Source of the DNA: Planctomycetota bacterium
GTDB lineage: Bacteria > Planctomycetota > UBA1135 > GCA-002686595
DNA length: 64,000 nt
Reading direction: 5' to 3'
Assembly (NCBI GenBank): GCA_016795325.1
Contig: JAEUHY010000053.1
Coordinates: forward strand, 1-64,000
The notes below the pieces were generated by a model. That model saw only the letters and a list, made by a program, of their open reading frames with translations, had not been told where the DNA came from and ran no database searches. A program made the translations under genes and the position numbers. Positions 34,451-45,688 of this stretch are shown here, one piece after another. The stretch's first letter is position 1; each line of letters begins with the position of its first letter.

Positions 34451-35719
34451 ATGCAACGCTTCGCGCTCGTCGTCACGCTCGCTCTCGCCGCCAGCTGCCG
34501 CAGCACTCCTCCGGAGTTGCGCGGCGCGCCGGGCGACCCGCGCGCGGAGGGCCGCACCGGCGTGCGCTCGTCCGCGGCGCTCTTGGTGTCGGTGCCCGGC
34601 GAAACGGTGGGGGTCGAGGACTACATCGGCAGCGTCGGGCTCGAGCGCTTCGTGCGACGCGGGCTCGCGCTCGGCGGCGAGCTCGGCCTGCACGCGATCG
34701 ACGGCGTCGCTTCCAACGGCGGCGACTACGAAGCCAAGGGGCTCAGCGCGGGCGCGAGCCTGCGCTGGCACCCGCTCGCAACGCGCGGCTGGAGTCCGTT
34801 CGTCGAGCTCGGCGTCGGCCTGCTCGCGACCTCCGAAGCGTTTCCCGAGGGCGGAACGAACCTCAACGCACTGCGCCACACCGGCGTGGGCGTCGAGTTC
34901 GACCTCACCGAACACCTGCGCCTCGCGGCCGGCTTGCGCCAACAGCACGTCTCCAACGGCAAGGGCGAGGTCGCGAACAACCCGTCCTGGGAGAGCCAGG
35001 GCGCGTATGTCGCGCTCAGCTTCGACGTGACGCCGCGCGACGCGCGCCAGCTCGACCCGCGCGGCATGACGGTTCCGGCCGCCGAGCCGTGGTCGGTGCG
35101 CCTCGACGCGCGCGGCGGTGAGTACGGCAGCGACGACACCGGCGGCGGCGCCGTGCTCGCGCTCGACACGCGCGTGTACCGCGACCTGTTCGCGCAAGTG
35201 CGCGGCTCGCTCGATTCCACCGACGGCGAAACGCTGCGCGAGTTCGGCGCGGCGCTTTACGTACGCGGCGCGCGCGGCCGCGCGGGCCTGGCGGTCGATC
35301 GCCAGGAGCTCGACGTGTTCGCCGACGACGAGTTCACGCTCTTCGGCGAGTGGCTCGCCAACGACATCACGACCGTGAGCAGCGTGATCGGCCACGAGCG
35401 GCGCAACCACGCGGCCGATCGCGCCGTCGCGGGCCTGTCGCTGCGCATCTACGCGCTCGACAACCTCGCCATCGACGCCGGGATGGGCATGCGCGCGACC
35501 TCCGCCGAGTTCGGCGCCGACTCCTTCCGCCTGCCCTTTGGCCTCGAGTTCGCGCCCGCGCCGCAACTCCTGCCGGGCTTCTCGCTCTTCGCGCAGCGCG
35601 ACCTCGACGACCGCGGTACGTTCCTCGGCCTGCGCTGGTTCCTCTCGCCCTCCGCCGCGACCTTCACCACGCTGCGCGAGCGCGACTACTCCTCCGGCCC
35701 GCTGCGCCTGCGGCCCTGA
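34451..35719 (+). CDS. Lipoprotein with PagL-like acyloxyacyl hydrolase domain and second beta-domain
   Basis: A 422-residue protein starting at ATG 34451. The signal ends in LAASC, a good lipobox with Cys16. Residues about 40-190 look like a PagL/acyloxyacyl-hydrolase beta-barrel: LRQQHVSNGK carries the H166-x-S168 pair of the lipid A deacylase family, and E181 (NNPSWESQG) fits the third catalytic position. Residues 200-422 form a second beta-rich segment of alternating amphipathic strands with no named family. Lipid A 3-O-deacylation is the family activity; here the substrate is not tested, and the lipid-anchored, two-part arrangement is unusual. Confidence 0.65.
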   Translation: MQRFALVVTLALAASCRSTPPELRGAPGDPRAEGRTGVRSSAALLVSVPGETVGVEDYIGSVGLERFVRRGLALGGELGLHAIDGVASNGGDYEAKGLSAGASLRWHPLATRGWSPFVELGVGLLATSEAFPEGGTNLNALRHTGVGVEFDLTEHLRLAAGLRQQHVSNGKGEVANNPSWESQGAYVALSFDVTPRDARQLDPRGMTVPAAEPWSVRLDARGGEYGSDDTGGGAVLALDTRVYRDLFAQVRGSLDSTDGETLREFGAALYVRGARGRAGLAVDRQELDVFADDEFTLFGEWLANDITTVSSVIGHERRNHAADRAVAGLSLRIYALDNLAIDAGMGMRATSAEFGADSFRLPFGLEFAPAPQLLPGFSLFAQRDLDDRGTFLGLRWFLSPSAATFTTLRERDYSSGPLRLRP

Positions 35720-35738
35720 TTTTCGCCGGCGGAGATGC

Positions 35739-35963
35739 TCAAGGCCGTGTTCCACGGCGACGTCTCCGGCCTGCGGCTGGAGTGCGTGTACACCGCGACG
35801 CGGCTCGCACTTCGAAGTCGAGGTCGAGAGTCGGGCGCGGCGGATCGGCTGCGGGATCCGTGATGAGCAGCCCGACGGCGCATCCGCCGACAAGTGTCAG
35901 CTCGTCGAGCATGGGGCCGAGTCGAGATGCCCCGAGTTCAAGTGCTGCGATGCTCGCCGGCAT
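35739..35963 (-). pseudogene. Truncated nucleotidyltransferase-like gene
   Basis: Only about the first 50 residues of a nucleotidyltransferase-type protein are recognisable (MPASIAALELGASRLGPM, LTLVGGCAVGLLITDPAA, PRPTLDLDFEV). Normal relatives continue for well over 100 residues with a D-x-D core. After FEV the frame runs into unrelated Arg/Thr-rich sequence and ends. The start overlaps the end of the regulator gene by 26 bases, the layout of a translationally coupled operon. The break lies roughly at 35815, close to the PagL-like gene end, so a deletion or rearrangement is likely. Confidence 0.6.
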
Positions 35964-36501
35964 GGCCGCTCGTCGGCGCCAAGCGCTGCTCCAACTCGCG
36001 CATCGCGAGCTTGCGTTCGCGCGCGTCGCCGACGCGCAGTGCGTCGACCAGCGCGAGCAATTCGTAGAGGCGCGGGTTGTTGGTGGCCGAGCGCGGCGCG
36101 GACGGATGGAGGGGTTCGATGGCGCAGCCGAGCACGCTGCCCTCGGCGTCCGGCCAGACCAGCGGAGGCTCGTCGCCACCGGCGAGCTGAGCGTTGAGCG
36201 GCGGAGCGCTGTGCGCGGTGGGGACTCCGCGAACCATGCGGCCGGGCGTGGCGAAGAAGGCGTGGTGAACGCCGTGCTCGAGGAACTCGAGCAGCGCGCC
36301 GACCTTGGGCTGCGGCTTGTCGGCGCGGCGGACCGTCGGCGCGAGCAGGCCCGCTTGGACCGCTCGGCGCGCAGCTGCGTTGGCCTCGGACGCGCTCAGG
36401 CCGACCGCCTCTGCGATCTGGGCGTAGCTCCCGTCGCGGCTCGTGCCGGCGGCCCGCTCCAGCGCAACGAGCAGATCTAGAGGCTTTCGCTGCTCGGCCG
36501 T
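35938..36501 (-). pseudogene. Winged-helix regulator, probably start-codon-damaged
   Basis: A frame of about 187 residues read from 36501. It opens with (A)EQRKPLDLLVALERAAG and a helix-turn-helix region (SYAQIAEAVGLSASEANAAA, RRAVQAGLLAPTVRR). It continues with LEFLEHGVHHAFFATPGR, RGVPTAHSAPPLNAQLAGG and PRLYELLALVDALRVGDARE. No ATG, GTG or TTG lies before the helix-turn-helix: the codon at the expected start is ACG and a TAG is two codons upstream. An ATG at 36237 would omit the DNA-binding part. It is therefore called a probable pseudogene, though ACG initiation or a sequence error is possible. The partner gene is truncated. Confidence 0.6.
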
Positions 36502-36502
36502 A

Positions 36503-36524
36503 CGCTATTCGCGAATAGCGAATA
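36503..36524. promoter_or_regulatory. Three-half-site operator upstream of the regulator
   Basis: A perfect 18-base palindrome (CGCTATTCGCGAATAGCG, 36503-36520) is joined by a third half-site. The halves are TATTCGC at 36506-36512, GCGAATA at 36511-36517 and GCGAATA at 36518-36524. It ends two bases from the presumed regulator start, which fits autorepression. The segment is AT-rich relative to the region. Confidence 0.7.
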
Positions 36525-36623
36525 AGGCAGCCCTGGGGGGGCTGCGTCGGGCGGCGACCCGTGTCCCCCAAGCACCAGGAGGCCCGCGCGAGCCCCGGTT
36601 CGCATCGACCGGGCCCGGCGCCG

Positions 36624-38012
36624 CTAGATGTGGATCGCCCGGCCGTCGACCGCGAGCGCGGCTTCCTTGACGACCTCGGCGAGGGTCGGGTGCGCGTGGC
36701 AGGTGCGCGCGAGGTCTTCGGAGGAGGCGCCGAACTCCATCGCGGCCACGGCTTCGGCGATGAGGTCACCGGCGCGCGGGCCGACGATGTGCACGCCGAG
36801 GATGCGGTCCGTCTGCGCGTGCGCGAGGATCTTCACGCGTCCGTCGGTGGCGCCGAGAGCCTTGGCGCGGCCGTTGGCGAGGAACGGGAAGGCGCCTTTG
36901 CGGAAGGGGATGTTCGCCGCGACGAGTTCCTCTTCGGTCTTGCCGACGGAGGCCACTTCGGGGTGCGTGTAGACGATGTTGGGGATCGCGTCGTAGTTCA
37001 CGTGGCCGTAGCCCGTGACGATGTGCTCGGCGCAGGCCATGCCTTCGTCTTCGGCCTTGTGCGCGAGCATCGGGCCGGCGATCACGTCGCCGATGGCGTA
37101 GACGTTGGGCGCGGCGGTGCGGAAGTGCGCGTCGACCGGGATGCGGCCGCGGTTGTCGAGCGCGAGGTTGAGCGTTTCGAGCGCGAGGCCTTCGGTGTTG
37201 GGCTTGCGGCCCACCGACACGAGCACGCGGTCGCAGCGGATCGGCTCGGCGCCTTCGATCTCGACGATCGCGCCATCACCGTCCTTGCGCGCGCCGACGA
37301 CCTTGACGCCCAGGCGGAACTCGAGGCCCTGCTTGGCGAGGATCTTCTGCGCTTCCTTCGCGATCTCGGCGTCGTTCGCCGGGAGGATGCGATCCAAGTA
37401 CTCGAGCACCGTGACCTTGGCGCCGAGGCGCTTCCACACGCTGCCGAGCTCGAGGCCGATCGCGCCCGCGCCGATCACGACGAGGTGCTGCGGCACTTTG
37501 GGCCACGACAACGCTTCGGTGCTCGTGCCCACGCGCTCGCCGTCGAGCACGACGCCCTTGAGCTGAGCGCTCACCGAGCCGGTGGCGATGATCACGTGCT
37601 TGGCTTCGAGCTTGGTCACCGCGCCCTTCGCGTCGACGACTTCGACGACGCCAGCGCCCGCGAAACGCCCCAGGCCTTCGTAGCGCGTGACCTTGTTCTT
37701 CTTGAACAGGCCCGCCACGCCCTTGGTCAACTGCTCGACGATGCCGTCCTTGCGCGCGAGCATCGCCGCGAGATCGAGCTTCACGTCGTTCGCCACGATG
37801 CCGTGGCCCTTGAACGTGTGCAGCGTCTCGTGGAACAGCTCACTCGATTCGAGCAGCGCCTTGCTCGGGATGCAGCCGATGCGCAGGCACGTGCCGCCGA
37901 GCGCCTTTTCCTTCTCGATGCAGGCGACGTTGAGGCCCAGCTGCGCCGCGCGGATCGCAGCCACGTAACCGCCGGGCCCGGCGCCGATGACGACTAGATC
38001 GTGTTGAGGCAT
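36624..38012 (-). CDS. lpdA: Dihydrolipoyl dehydrogenase (E3)
   Basis: A 462-residue flavoprotein, full length. It reoxidises dihydrolipoyl groups with NAD in 2-oxo acid dehydrogenase complexes. Motifs are the FAD-binding VVIGAGPGGYVAAIRAAQLG, the redox-active pair C42/C47 in GGTCLRIGCIPSK, NAD-binding VVIGAGAIGLELGSVWKRLG, the second FAD motif NVYAIGDVIAGPMLAHKAEDEG and the C-terminal active-site HAHPTLAEVVKEAAL. The start ATG 38012 puts the GAGPGG motif at residues 10-15, as normal. It is the last gene of the 2-oxoglutarate dehydrogenase operon, 23 bases after sucB. Confidence 0.96.
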   Translation of the reverse strand: MPQHDLVVIGAGPGGYVAAIRAAQLGLNVACIEKEKALGGTCLRIGCIPSKALLESSELFHETLHTFKGHGIVANDVKLDLAAMLARKDGIVEQLTKGVAGLFKKNKVTRYEGLGRFAGAGVVEVVDAKGAVTKLEAKHVIIATGSVSAQLKGVVLDGERVGTSTEALSWPKVPQHLVVIGAGAIGLELGSVWKRLGAKVTVLEYLDRILPANDAEIAKEAQKILAKQGLEFRLGVKVVGARKDGDGAIVEIEGAEPIRCDRVLVSVGRKPNTEGLALETLNLALDNRGRIPVDAHFRTAAPNVYAIGDVIAGPMLAHKAEDEGMACAEHIVTGYGHVNYDAIPNIVYTHPEVASVGKTEEELVAANIPFRKGAFPFLANGRAKALGATDGRVKILAHAQTDRILGVHIVGPRAGDLIAEAVAAMEFGASSEDLARTCHAHPTLAEVVKEAALAVDGRAIHI

Positions 38013-38035
38013 GAGAAGTCTCGTCGCGTTGGAAA

Positions 38036-39274
38036 CTAGATCTCGAGCAGCATACGCGCGGGGTCTTCCATGCACTCCTTGATGCGCTTCAAGAAGCTCA
38101 CGGCTTCGCGGCCGTCGATGATGCGGTGATCGTAGGACAGCGCGACGTACATCATCGGGCGAATCACGACCTGGCCGTTGAGCGCGATGGGGCGGTCCTG
38201 GATCGCGTGCAGGCCGAGGATGCCCGACTGCGGAGGATTGAGGATCGGCGTCGAGAGCAAGGAGCCGTAGATCCCGCCGTTGGAGATCGTGAACGTGCCG
38301 CCGGTGAGCTCGTCGAGGGAAAGCTTGTTGTCCTGCGCCTTCTTGGCGAGGTCGGCGATGGCGAGCTCGATCTCGGCGAAGCCCAGCCGCTCGGCGTTGC
38401 GCAGGATCGGAACGACCAGGCCCTTGCCGCCGCCGACCGCGATGCCGACGTCGCAGTAGTTCTTGTAGACCACCGCGTCGCCGCGGATCTCCGCGTTGAC
38501 CTGCGGGTACATGCGCAGCGCGTCGATCGTCGCGCGCACGAACAGCGACATGAAGCCGAGCTTGACCTTGTACTTCTCGACGAAGCGCTCCTGGTGCTGC
38601 TTGCGCAGCGCCATGGCGTTGGTCATGTCGATCTCGTTGAAGGTCGAGAGGATCGCCGCGGTGTGCTGCGCTTGCACCAAGCGCTCGGCGATGCGCTTGC
38701 GCATCGGCGTCAGCGGCACGATCTGTTCTTCACGCGCGCCGGCGAGCACTTGAACCTTCGGCGTCGCGGGCGCGGGAGCTGCAGCGGCCGGCGCCGCGGG
38801 CGCGCTCGTGTGCTTGAGCACGTCTTCCTTCAAGAGGCGCCCGCCCGGGCCGCTCGCGGCGACCTGCGTTGCGTCGAGGCCGCGCTGCGCGAGCTCACGC
38901 GCCGCCGCCGGCATCACGATCTTCTCCCCGCTTTTCTCGGCGCTCTTCTCGGTGCTTTTCTCCGCGCCCTTGGCAGCGGCCGCCGGAGCTTCCGCCTTCG
39001 GCGCGGGCTTGGCCTCGGCCTTCGCCGGCGCCGCGGCGCCCGCCTCCATGTAACCGATGGTCTCGCCGACCATCGCCTTGTCGCCCTTCTTCTTGAGCAT
39101 CTTCGTCACCACGCCTGCGGAGGGCGCGGGCAACTCGACCGTGACCTTGTCGGTCTCGATCACGACCACGCCTTCGTCGGCGCGCACGGCGTCACCGGCG
39201 CCCTTGAGCCAATCTCCGATCTGGACTTCGGTGATCGATTCCCCGACGGAGGGGACCTTCAGTTCGACGGACAT
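38036..39274 (-). CDS. sucB: 2-oxoglutarate dehydrogenase E2, dihydrolipoyl succinyltransferase
   Basis: A 412-residue protein. It carries the succinyl group from E1 to CoA in the TCA cycle. Residues 1-80 are one lipoyl domain with lipoyl lysine K43 (ETDKVTVELPAP). An Ala/Pro/Lys linker with AEKS repeats follows. The E3-binding segment includes MPAAARELAQRGLDATQVA and GPGGRLLKEDVL. The catalytic domain (from about 180) includes LTPMRKRIAERLV, GGTFTISNGGIYGS, NPPQSGILGLHAI and the active-site YDHRIIDGREAV. Succinyl rather than acetyl specificity is inferred from the neighbouring sucA. Confidence 0.95.
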   Translation of the reverse strand: MSVELKVPSVGESITEVQIGDWLKGAGDAVRADEGVVVIETDKVTVELPAPSAGVVTKMLKKKGDKAMVGETIGYMEAGAAAPAKAEAKPAPKAEAPAAAAKGAEKSTEKSAEKSGEKIVMPAAARELAQRGLDATQVAASGPGGRLLKEDVLKHTSAPAAPAAAAPAPATPKVQVLAGAREEQIVPLTPMRKRIAERLVQAQHTAAILSTFNEIDMTNAMALRKQHQERFVEKYKVKLGFMSLFVRATIDALRMYPQVNAEIRGDAVVYKNYCDVGIAVGGGKGLVVPILRNAERLGFAEIELAIADLAKKAQDNKLSLDELTGGTFTISNGGIYGSLLSTPILNPPQSGILGLHAIQDRPIALNGQVVIRPMMYVALSYDHRIIDGREAVSFLKRIKECMEDPARMLLEI

Positions 39275-39305
39275 CGTGGAGTGCTTCTTGGCTGGTGGGG
39301 GGTGA

Positions 39306-42101
<2,796 letters not shown>

Positions 42102-42320
42102 CGCGGCGGGGAGCAGACGGGGGGCGCAGGCTCCTTTTTCGGGCGGAAGAGGATAGCCGCCGCCAGGGCTTTTTTTTCGTTTCCGGCCCGGAGCGGGCCT
42201 GCCGCTGGAGGCGGAGCTCGGCCGTCGCACGCCGCACTCAGCTGCGGGAGGCCGAACCCGACCGCCGCAGTAGGAACTCGGCCGCCCGCGGCAGTGCTCG
42301 CGCCGGCGCCGGTGAAGGCC

Positions 42321-43721
42321 TCAGCCGCGCCGCTCGTCGCCGCGCGCGTCGACCTTGACCGGCGAGCCCAGCCCGAGCTCCGCGAGCTCGCGCCCGACAG
42401 CGGTCAGGTCGCCCACGACGACCACCAGCAGCTCGCCCGGGTGCAGGTGCTCGGACAGCACGCGCGCGCTGGCCGCCGGGGTCGCGTCGGCGAGCCAGGC
42501 GAGGCGCTGAAGGGGATAGTCGTCGCGCAGGCCGAGCCGTTCGATGGTCGAGACGAACGACAGCCGCGCCGCAGGCGACTCGAACTGGCGCGCGAGCGCT
42601 TGTTCGAGCGAGCTGCGCACGAAGGCGAGCTCCTCGGCGGTCGCGCCCGCGGTGAAGCCTTCGAGCTCGCGCACGATCTCGCGCAGCGCCGGCGCGCTGT
42701 TGCGCGTGTCGACGCTTGTTCCGACGGAGAACGCGCCCGGCCGCCGGCCGCCCTCGAAGCTCGAGCGGATGCCGTAGGTGTAGCCCTTGTTCTCGCGCAA
42801 GTTGAGGTTGAGCCGGCTCGAGAACACGCCGCCGAGCGCGAGGTTGAGCGCCGAGAGGGCCAGCCAGTCGGGGTGCGAGCTGGCGACCGAAGGATGGCCG
42901 ACGCGCAGCTCGGACTGCGGCGCGCCCGGGCGGTCGCACACGAAGATGCGCGAGCGCTTGCGTTCGAGCGGCGAGGGCTCGCTCCAAGTCTCGCGCAGCG
43001 CGGCGCCAGCTGCAGGCGCCGGTTGCGCGAGGCGCGCCTCGAGCGGCGCGAGCCAGCCGAGCAGTTGTTCCAGGCCGCCGCGGCACACGCCCGAGCAGCG
43101 CCACGCGCGCGGCTGCGCCAACGCGGCGGCGTGGAAGCGGCGCACGTCGTCGAGGGCCGTCGCTGCGAGGCTCTCCTCGTCGCCGATTCCAGCGCTGCCG
43201 AGCGCGGTCGAGCGGCCCCAGTAGAGCCGCGACCACACGTCGTTCACGACGCTTTTGGGGTCGTCGGAGCGCGAGCGCAGCGCCGCGCGTCGCTGCTCGC
43301 GCACACGTGCGAATTCGTGCTCGCCCAAGCGCGGTTCGAGGAGCAGGTCGCCGACGAGCTCCAGCGCCCGTTCGGCGTGCCGCTCGAGCACGCGCAGTTC
43401 GAGCGTGGTCTCGTCGTCGTCGCTGTGCACCGCGAAGTGCGCGCCGACGAAGTCGAGCGCGTCGACGAACTCGACGGTCGAGAGCTTGCGCGTGCCCTCT
43501 TCCAGCATCAGCGCCGTGAGCGAGGCGAGGCCTTCGCGTCCCAGCGGTTCGCGCACGCGGCCCGAGGGCAAGGCGAGCTCGAGCAGGAGCTCGGGCGTGG
43601 CGTCGGACGTGGTCGCGGCGACGCGCATGCCGCTGGCCGCGCGCGTGCGTTCGACGCGCGGCAGAGCGATGCGCGGCGTGGGTCCCGCGGGCGGCGGGGT
43701 GCTGCGGTCGACGTTGCTCAC
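42321..43721 (-). CDS. M16-family peptidase homologue lacking the zinc motif
   Basis: A 466-residue protein starting with GTG at 43721, overlapping the previous stop in GTGA. The M16 fold is visible in paired halves: LFLEEGT-like LTALMLEEGTRKLSTVEF, VHSDDDETTLELRVL, FARVREQRRAALRSRSDDP, then SVASSHPDWLALSALNLALG, VFSSRLNLNLRENKGYTYGI and SSLEQALARQFESPAARLS. The HxxEH zinc motif is absent at the expected place, while the R/Y pair region (NLRENKGYTYG) is kept. In M16B pairs one subunit binds zinc and the other provides this R/Y element, so it is probably the non-catalytic partner of the next gene. Confidence 0.88.
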   Translation of the reverse strand: MSNVDRSTPPPAGPTPRIALPRVERTRAASGMRVAATTSDATPELLLELALPSGRVREPLGREGLASLTALMLEEGTRKLSTVEFVDALDFVGAHFAVHSDDDETTLELRVLERHAERALELVGDLLLEPRLGEHEFARVREQRRAALRSRSDDPKSVVNDVWSRLYWGRSTALGSAGIGDEESLAATALDDVRRFHAAALAQPRAWRCSGVCRGGLEQLLGWLAPLEARLAQPAPAAGAALRETWSEPSPLERKRSRIFVCDRPGAPQSELRVGHPSVASSHPDWLALSALNLALGGVFSSRLNLNLRENKGYTYGIRSSFEGGRRPGAFSVGTSVDTRNSAPALREIVRELEGFTAGATAEELAFVRSSLEQALARQFESPAARLSFVSTIERLGLRDDYPLQRLAWLADATPAASARVLSEHLHPGELLVVVVGDLTAVGRELAELGLGSPVKVDARGDERRG

Positions 43722-44989
43722 GCTGCGCTCGCTCCGGCAGGAACCACGGACACCACCGTGGGCGGTTGATCGATCAGATAGCGCCGCAGCACGGCGTCGA
43801 GGTGCGCGGGCGTTTGCTCGCGCAGGGTCTCGTATTCGCTCAAGAAGCCCAGCGGCGCGCCGCGCAGCACGTCGGACAGCGCCAGCGCGCTCGCGCGGCT
43901 CGAGACGTTGTCCAGGCTGCGGATGAACTGCGCTTCGGCGCAGTTGCGCATGCGTTCGAGCATCGCGGCGCTCACGCCGTCGCGCGCCAGGTTCGCGAGC
44001 AGTTCGCGGATGCGCGCTTCCAGTCGCGCGAGCTCCACGCCAGCCGCGGCGGTCGCCGTGATCACGAAACGACCGGCGAGTTCGCCGTGCCACGCGCCGC
44101 AGGAGACGTTCTTGGCGAGCAGCTCGTCGATGGTGAGCGCGCGGTCGAGCACCGAGGCGCGCGTCGCGGAGAGCACCATCGCCAGCAGCGTCAACGCGGT
44201 TTCGTCGGCGTGGCCGAGCTCCGGCGTGGGCCAGGCCAGCGTGACCTGCGGCAGCTGCACTTTGTCCTCGACGGTGCGGCGCTGCTCGACGAGCGCGCGG
44301 TGCGGCTGCGGCGCCGGCCGCGTGAAGCCGCCGCCGGGCGCGAGTTCGCCGAACCAAGCCGCCACGCGTTCGAGCGCGTGGTCCGGGTCGAAATCGCCGC
44401 CGAGCGCGAGGGTCGCGTTGTCCGGCCGGTACCAGCGCTCGAAGAACGCGCGCACGTCGTCCAGCGTGGCCGAGATCAGATCCTCGTGCGTGCCGATCGG
44501 CAGGTGAGCGTAGGGGTGCTCGGAGGGGAACAGCGCGGCGGCGAGCACCTCGTGGGCCTTGGCGTACGGACGCAGCTCGTAGTTCTGGCGCTTTTCGTTG
44601 CGCACCACGTCGCGCTGGTTGTCGAGCTTGCGCTGGTCGAGCCCGCCGAGCAGGAAACCCATGCGGTCGGACTCGAGCCACAGGGCGAGCTCGAGCTGGT
44701 TGGCGGGCAGCGTCTCGAAGTAGTGCGTGCGGTCGAAGCTGGTGTTCCCGTTGAGCGTCCCCCCCGCCTGGGTGATCAAGCGGAAGTGTCCGTCGCTCGC
44801 GACGTGCTCGGAACCTTGGAACAGCAAGTGTTCGAACAGGTGCGCGAAGCCGGTCTTGCCGGGCAGCTCGCGCGCGCTGCCGACGTGGTAGCACAGCTGC
44901 AGCGACACCACGGGCGCGCTGCGCGCGGGGTGGAGCAGCACGCGCAGGCCGTTGGACAGGACGTGCTCGCGAAGTTCGAGGCGCTGCAT
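43718..44989 (-). CDS. Zinc-dependent M16-family peptidase
   Basis: A 423-residue protein from ATG 44989. The inverse zinc motif HLFEH is at residues 50-54 (GFAHLFEHLLFQGS), and the distal glutamate fits E132 (VVRNEKRQNYE). Other M16 features are GGTLNGNTSFDRTHYFETLP, FFERWYRPDNATLALGGDFD and a C-terminal half with LLAMVLSATRASVLDRAL. These proteases degrade peptides or partially folded proteins, often as a heterodimer. The gene overlaps the second M16 gene by four bases (GTGA), giving strong translational coupling. No clear signal peptide is present, so cytoplasmic location is possible. Confidence 0.92.
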   Translation of the reverse strand: MQRLELREHVLSNGLRVLLHPARSAPVVSLQLCYHVGSARELPGKTGFAHLFEHLLFQGSEHVASDGHFRLITQAGGTLNGNTSFDRTHYFETLPANQLELALWLESDRMGFLLGGLDQRKLDNQRDVVRNEKRQNYELRPYAKAHEVLAAALFPSEHPYAHLPIGTHEDLISATLDDVRAFFERWYRPDNATLALGGDFDPDHALERVAAWFGELAPGGGFTRPAPQPHRALVEQRRTVEDKVQLPQVTLAWPTPELGHADETALTLLAMVLSATRASVLDRALTIDELLAKNVSCGAWHGELAGRFVITATAAAGVELARLEARIRELLANLARDGVSAAMLERMRNCAEAQFIRSLDNVSSRASALALSDVLRGAPLGFLSEYETLREQTPAHLDAVLRRYLIDQPPTVVSVVPAGASAA

Positions 44990-45065
44990 GGGGGCGTGCG
45001 CAGTCTCGCACACGTCCCTGCGGCGTTCTACGCGTCGCTCCCGGCGCGTCGCCGCGCGCGTGGAG

Positions 45066-45587
45066 CTACTTCCACGAGCGCACGAGCTCGAAACGCGTCT
45101 CGTGGTCGAGTTTGCCGTCGCGCATGGCGCTCCAGGTCGCGTCGACACGCGAAGCGTCGCGGAATGCGAAGCGCGCGCGCGCCATGTACGCGCCCTTGTC
45201 GCGTTCGACGCCGGAGCCGCCGACGCACTCGAACACCAGCTCGTCCGCGTTGTCGCCCGGGCGCGCCACCATGTAGGGCTGGTTGCCGACCGCGCAGTAG
45301 TGCGTCATCACCAGCCCGCCGTTCGCGAGGTGGTACACGCTGACCATCTCGTGCGGCGTGCCCGGACCGATCGTTTCGACCAGCGCGGAGCCGGCGCCCG
45401 TGACCTGGTAGCGCACTTCCATGCTCTGAGGCAGGTGCGCGCTGCCGTTGAGCGTGACCCAGGCGCCGTCGAGCTGCTTGAGGCGCTCGAAGGCGGCCGG
45501 GGCGCCGCTCCACTGGGCCTTGGGGGTCGAGGCGCAGGCGCCGCAGGCCGCGGCGATCACGAAGGTTAGTGCGCTGGAGGGCTTCAT
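45066..45587 (-). CDS. Small exported protein of unknown function, possible lipoprotein
   Basis: A 173-residue protein from ATG 45587. The N terminus (SALTFVIAAACGACAS) is a signal segment with two possible lipidation cysteines. The mature domain is beta-rich and probably a lipocalin-like or DUF1579-like barrel: AFERLKQLDGAWVTLNGSA, MEVRYQVTGAGSALVETIG, MVSVYHLANGGLVMTHYCAV and TRFELVRSWK at the end. The pattern (threshold weight, then repeated strands) matches calycin-type small-molecule binding proteins in general terms only. It is divergent from the M14 peptidase, which starts 102 bases away. Confidence 0.65.
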   Translation of the reverse strand: MKPSSALTFVIAAACGACASTPKAQWSGAPAAFERLKQLDGAWVTLNGSAHLPQSMEVRYQVTGAGSALVETIGPGTPHEMVSVYHLANGGLVMTHYCAVGNQPYMVARPGDNADELVFECVGGSGVERDKGAYMARARFAFRDASRVDATWSAMRDGKLDHETRFELVRSWK

Positions 45588-45688
45588 CGAGAAGGGCGCG
45601 GGCGGCCGCGAGCCGCCGAGCACTTCGGAACCCTACTCGCTCCCCCGGACGGGCTGCAACCGCGTGCGCGGCCAGTACCTTGGCGGCG

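Noticed and set aside
36527..36545. Hairpin GCAGCCC/GGGCTGC as terminator of lpd
   Set aside because: The stem is only 7 bp and the following minus-strand sequence CTTATT is a poor T-tract.
42170..42177. Eight-T run as a terminator
   Set aside because: No convincing stem precedes it on the plus strand, and no plus-strand gene ends nearby.
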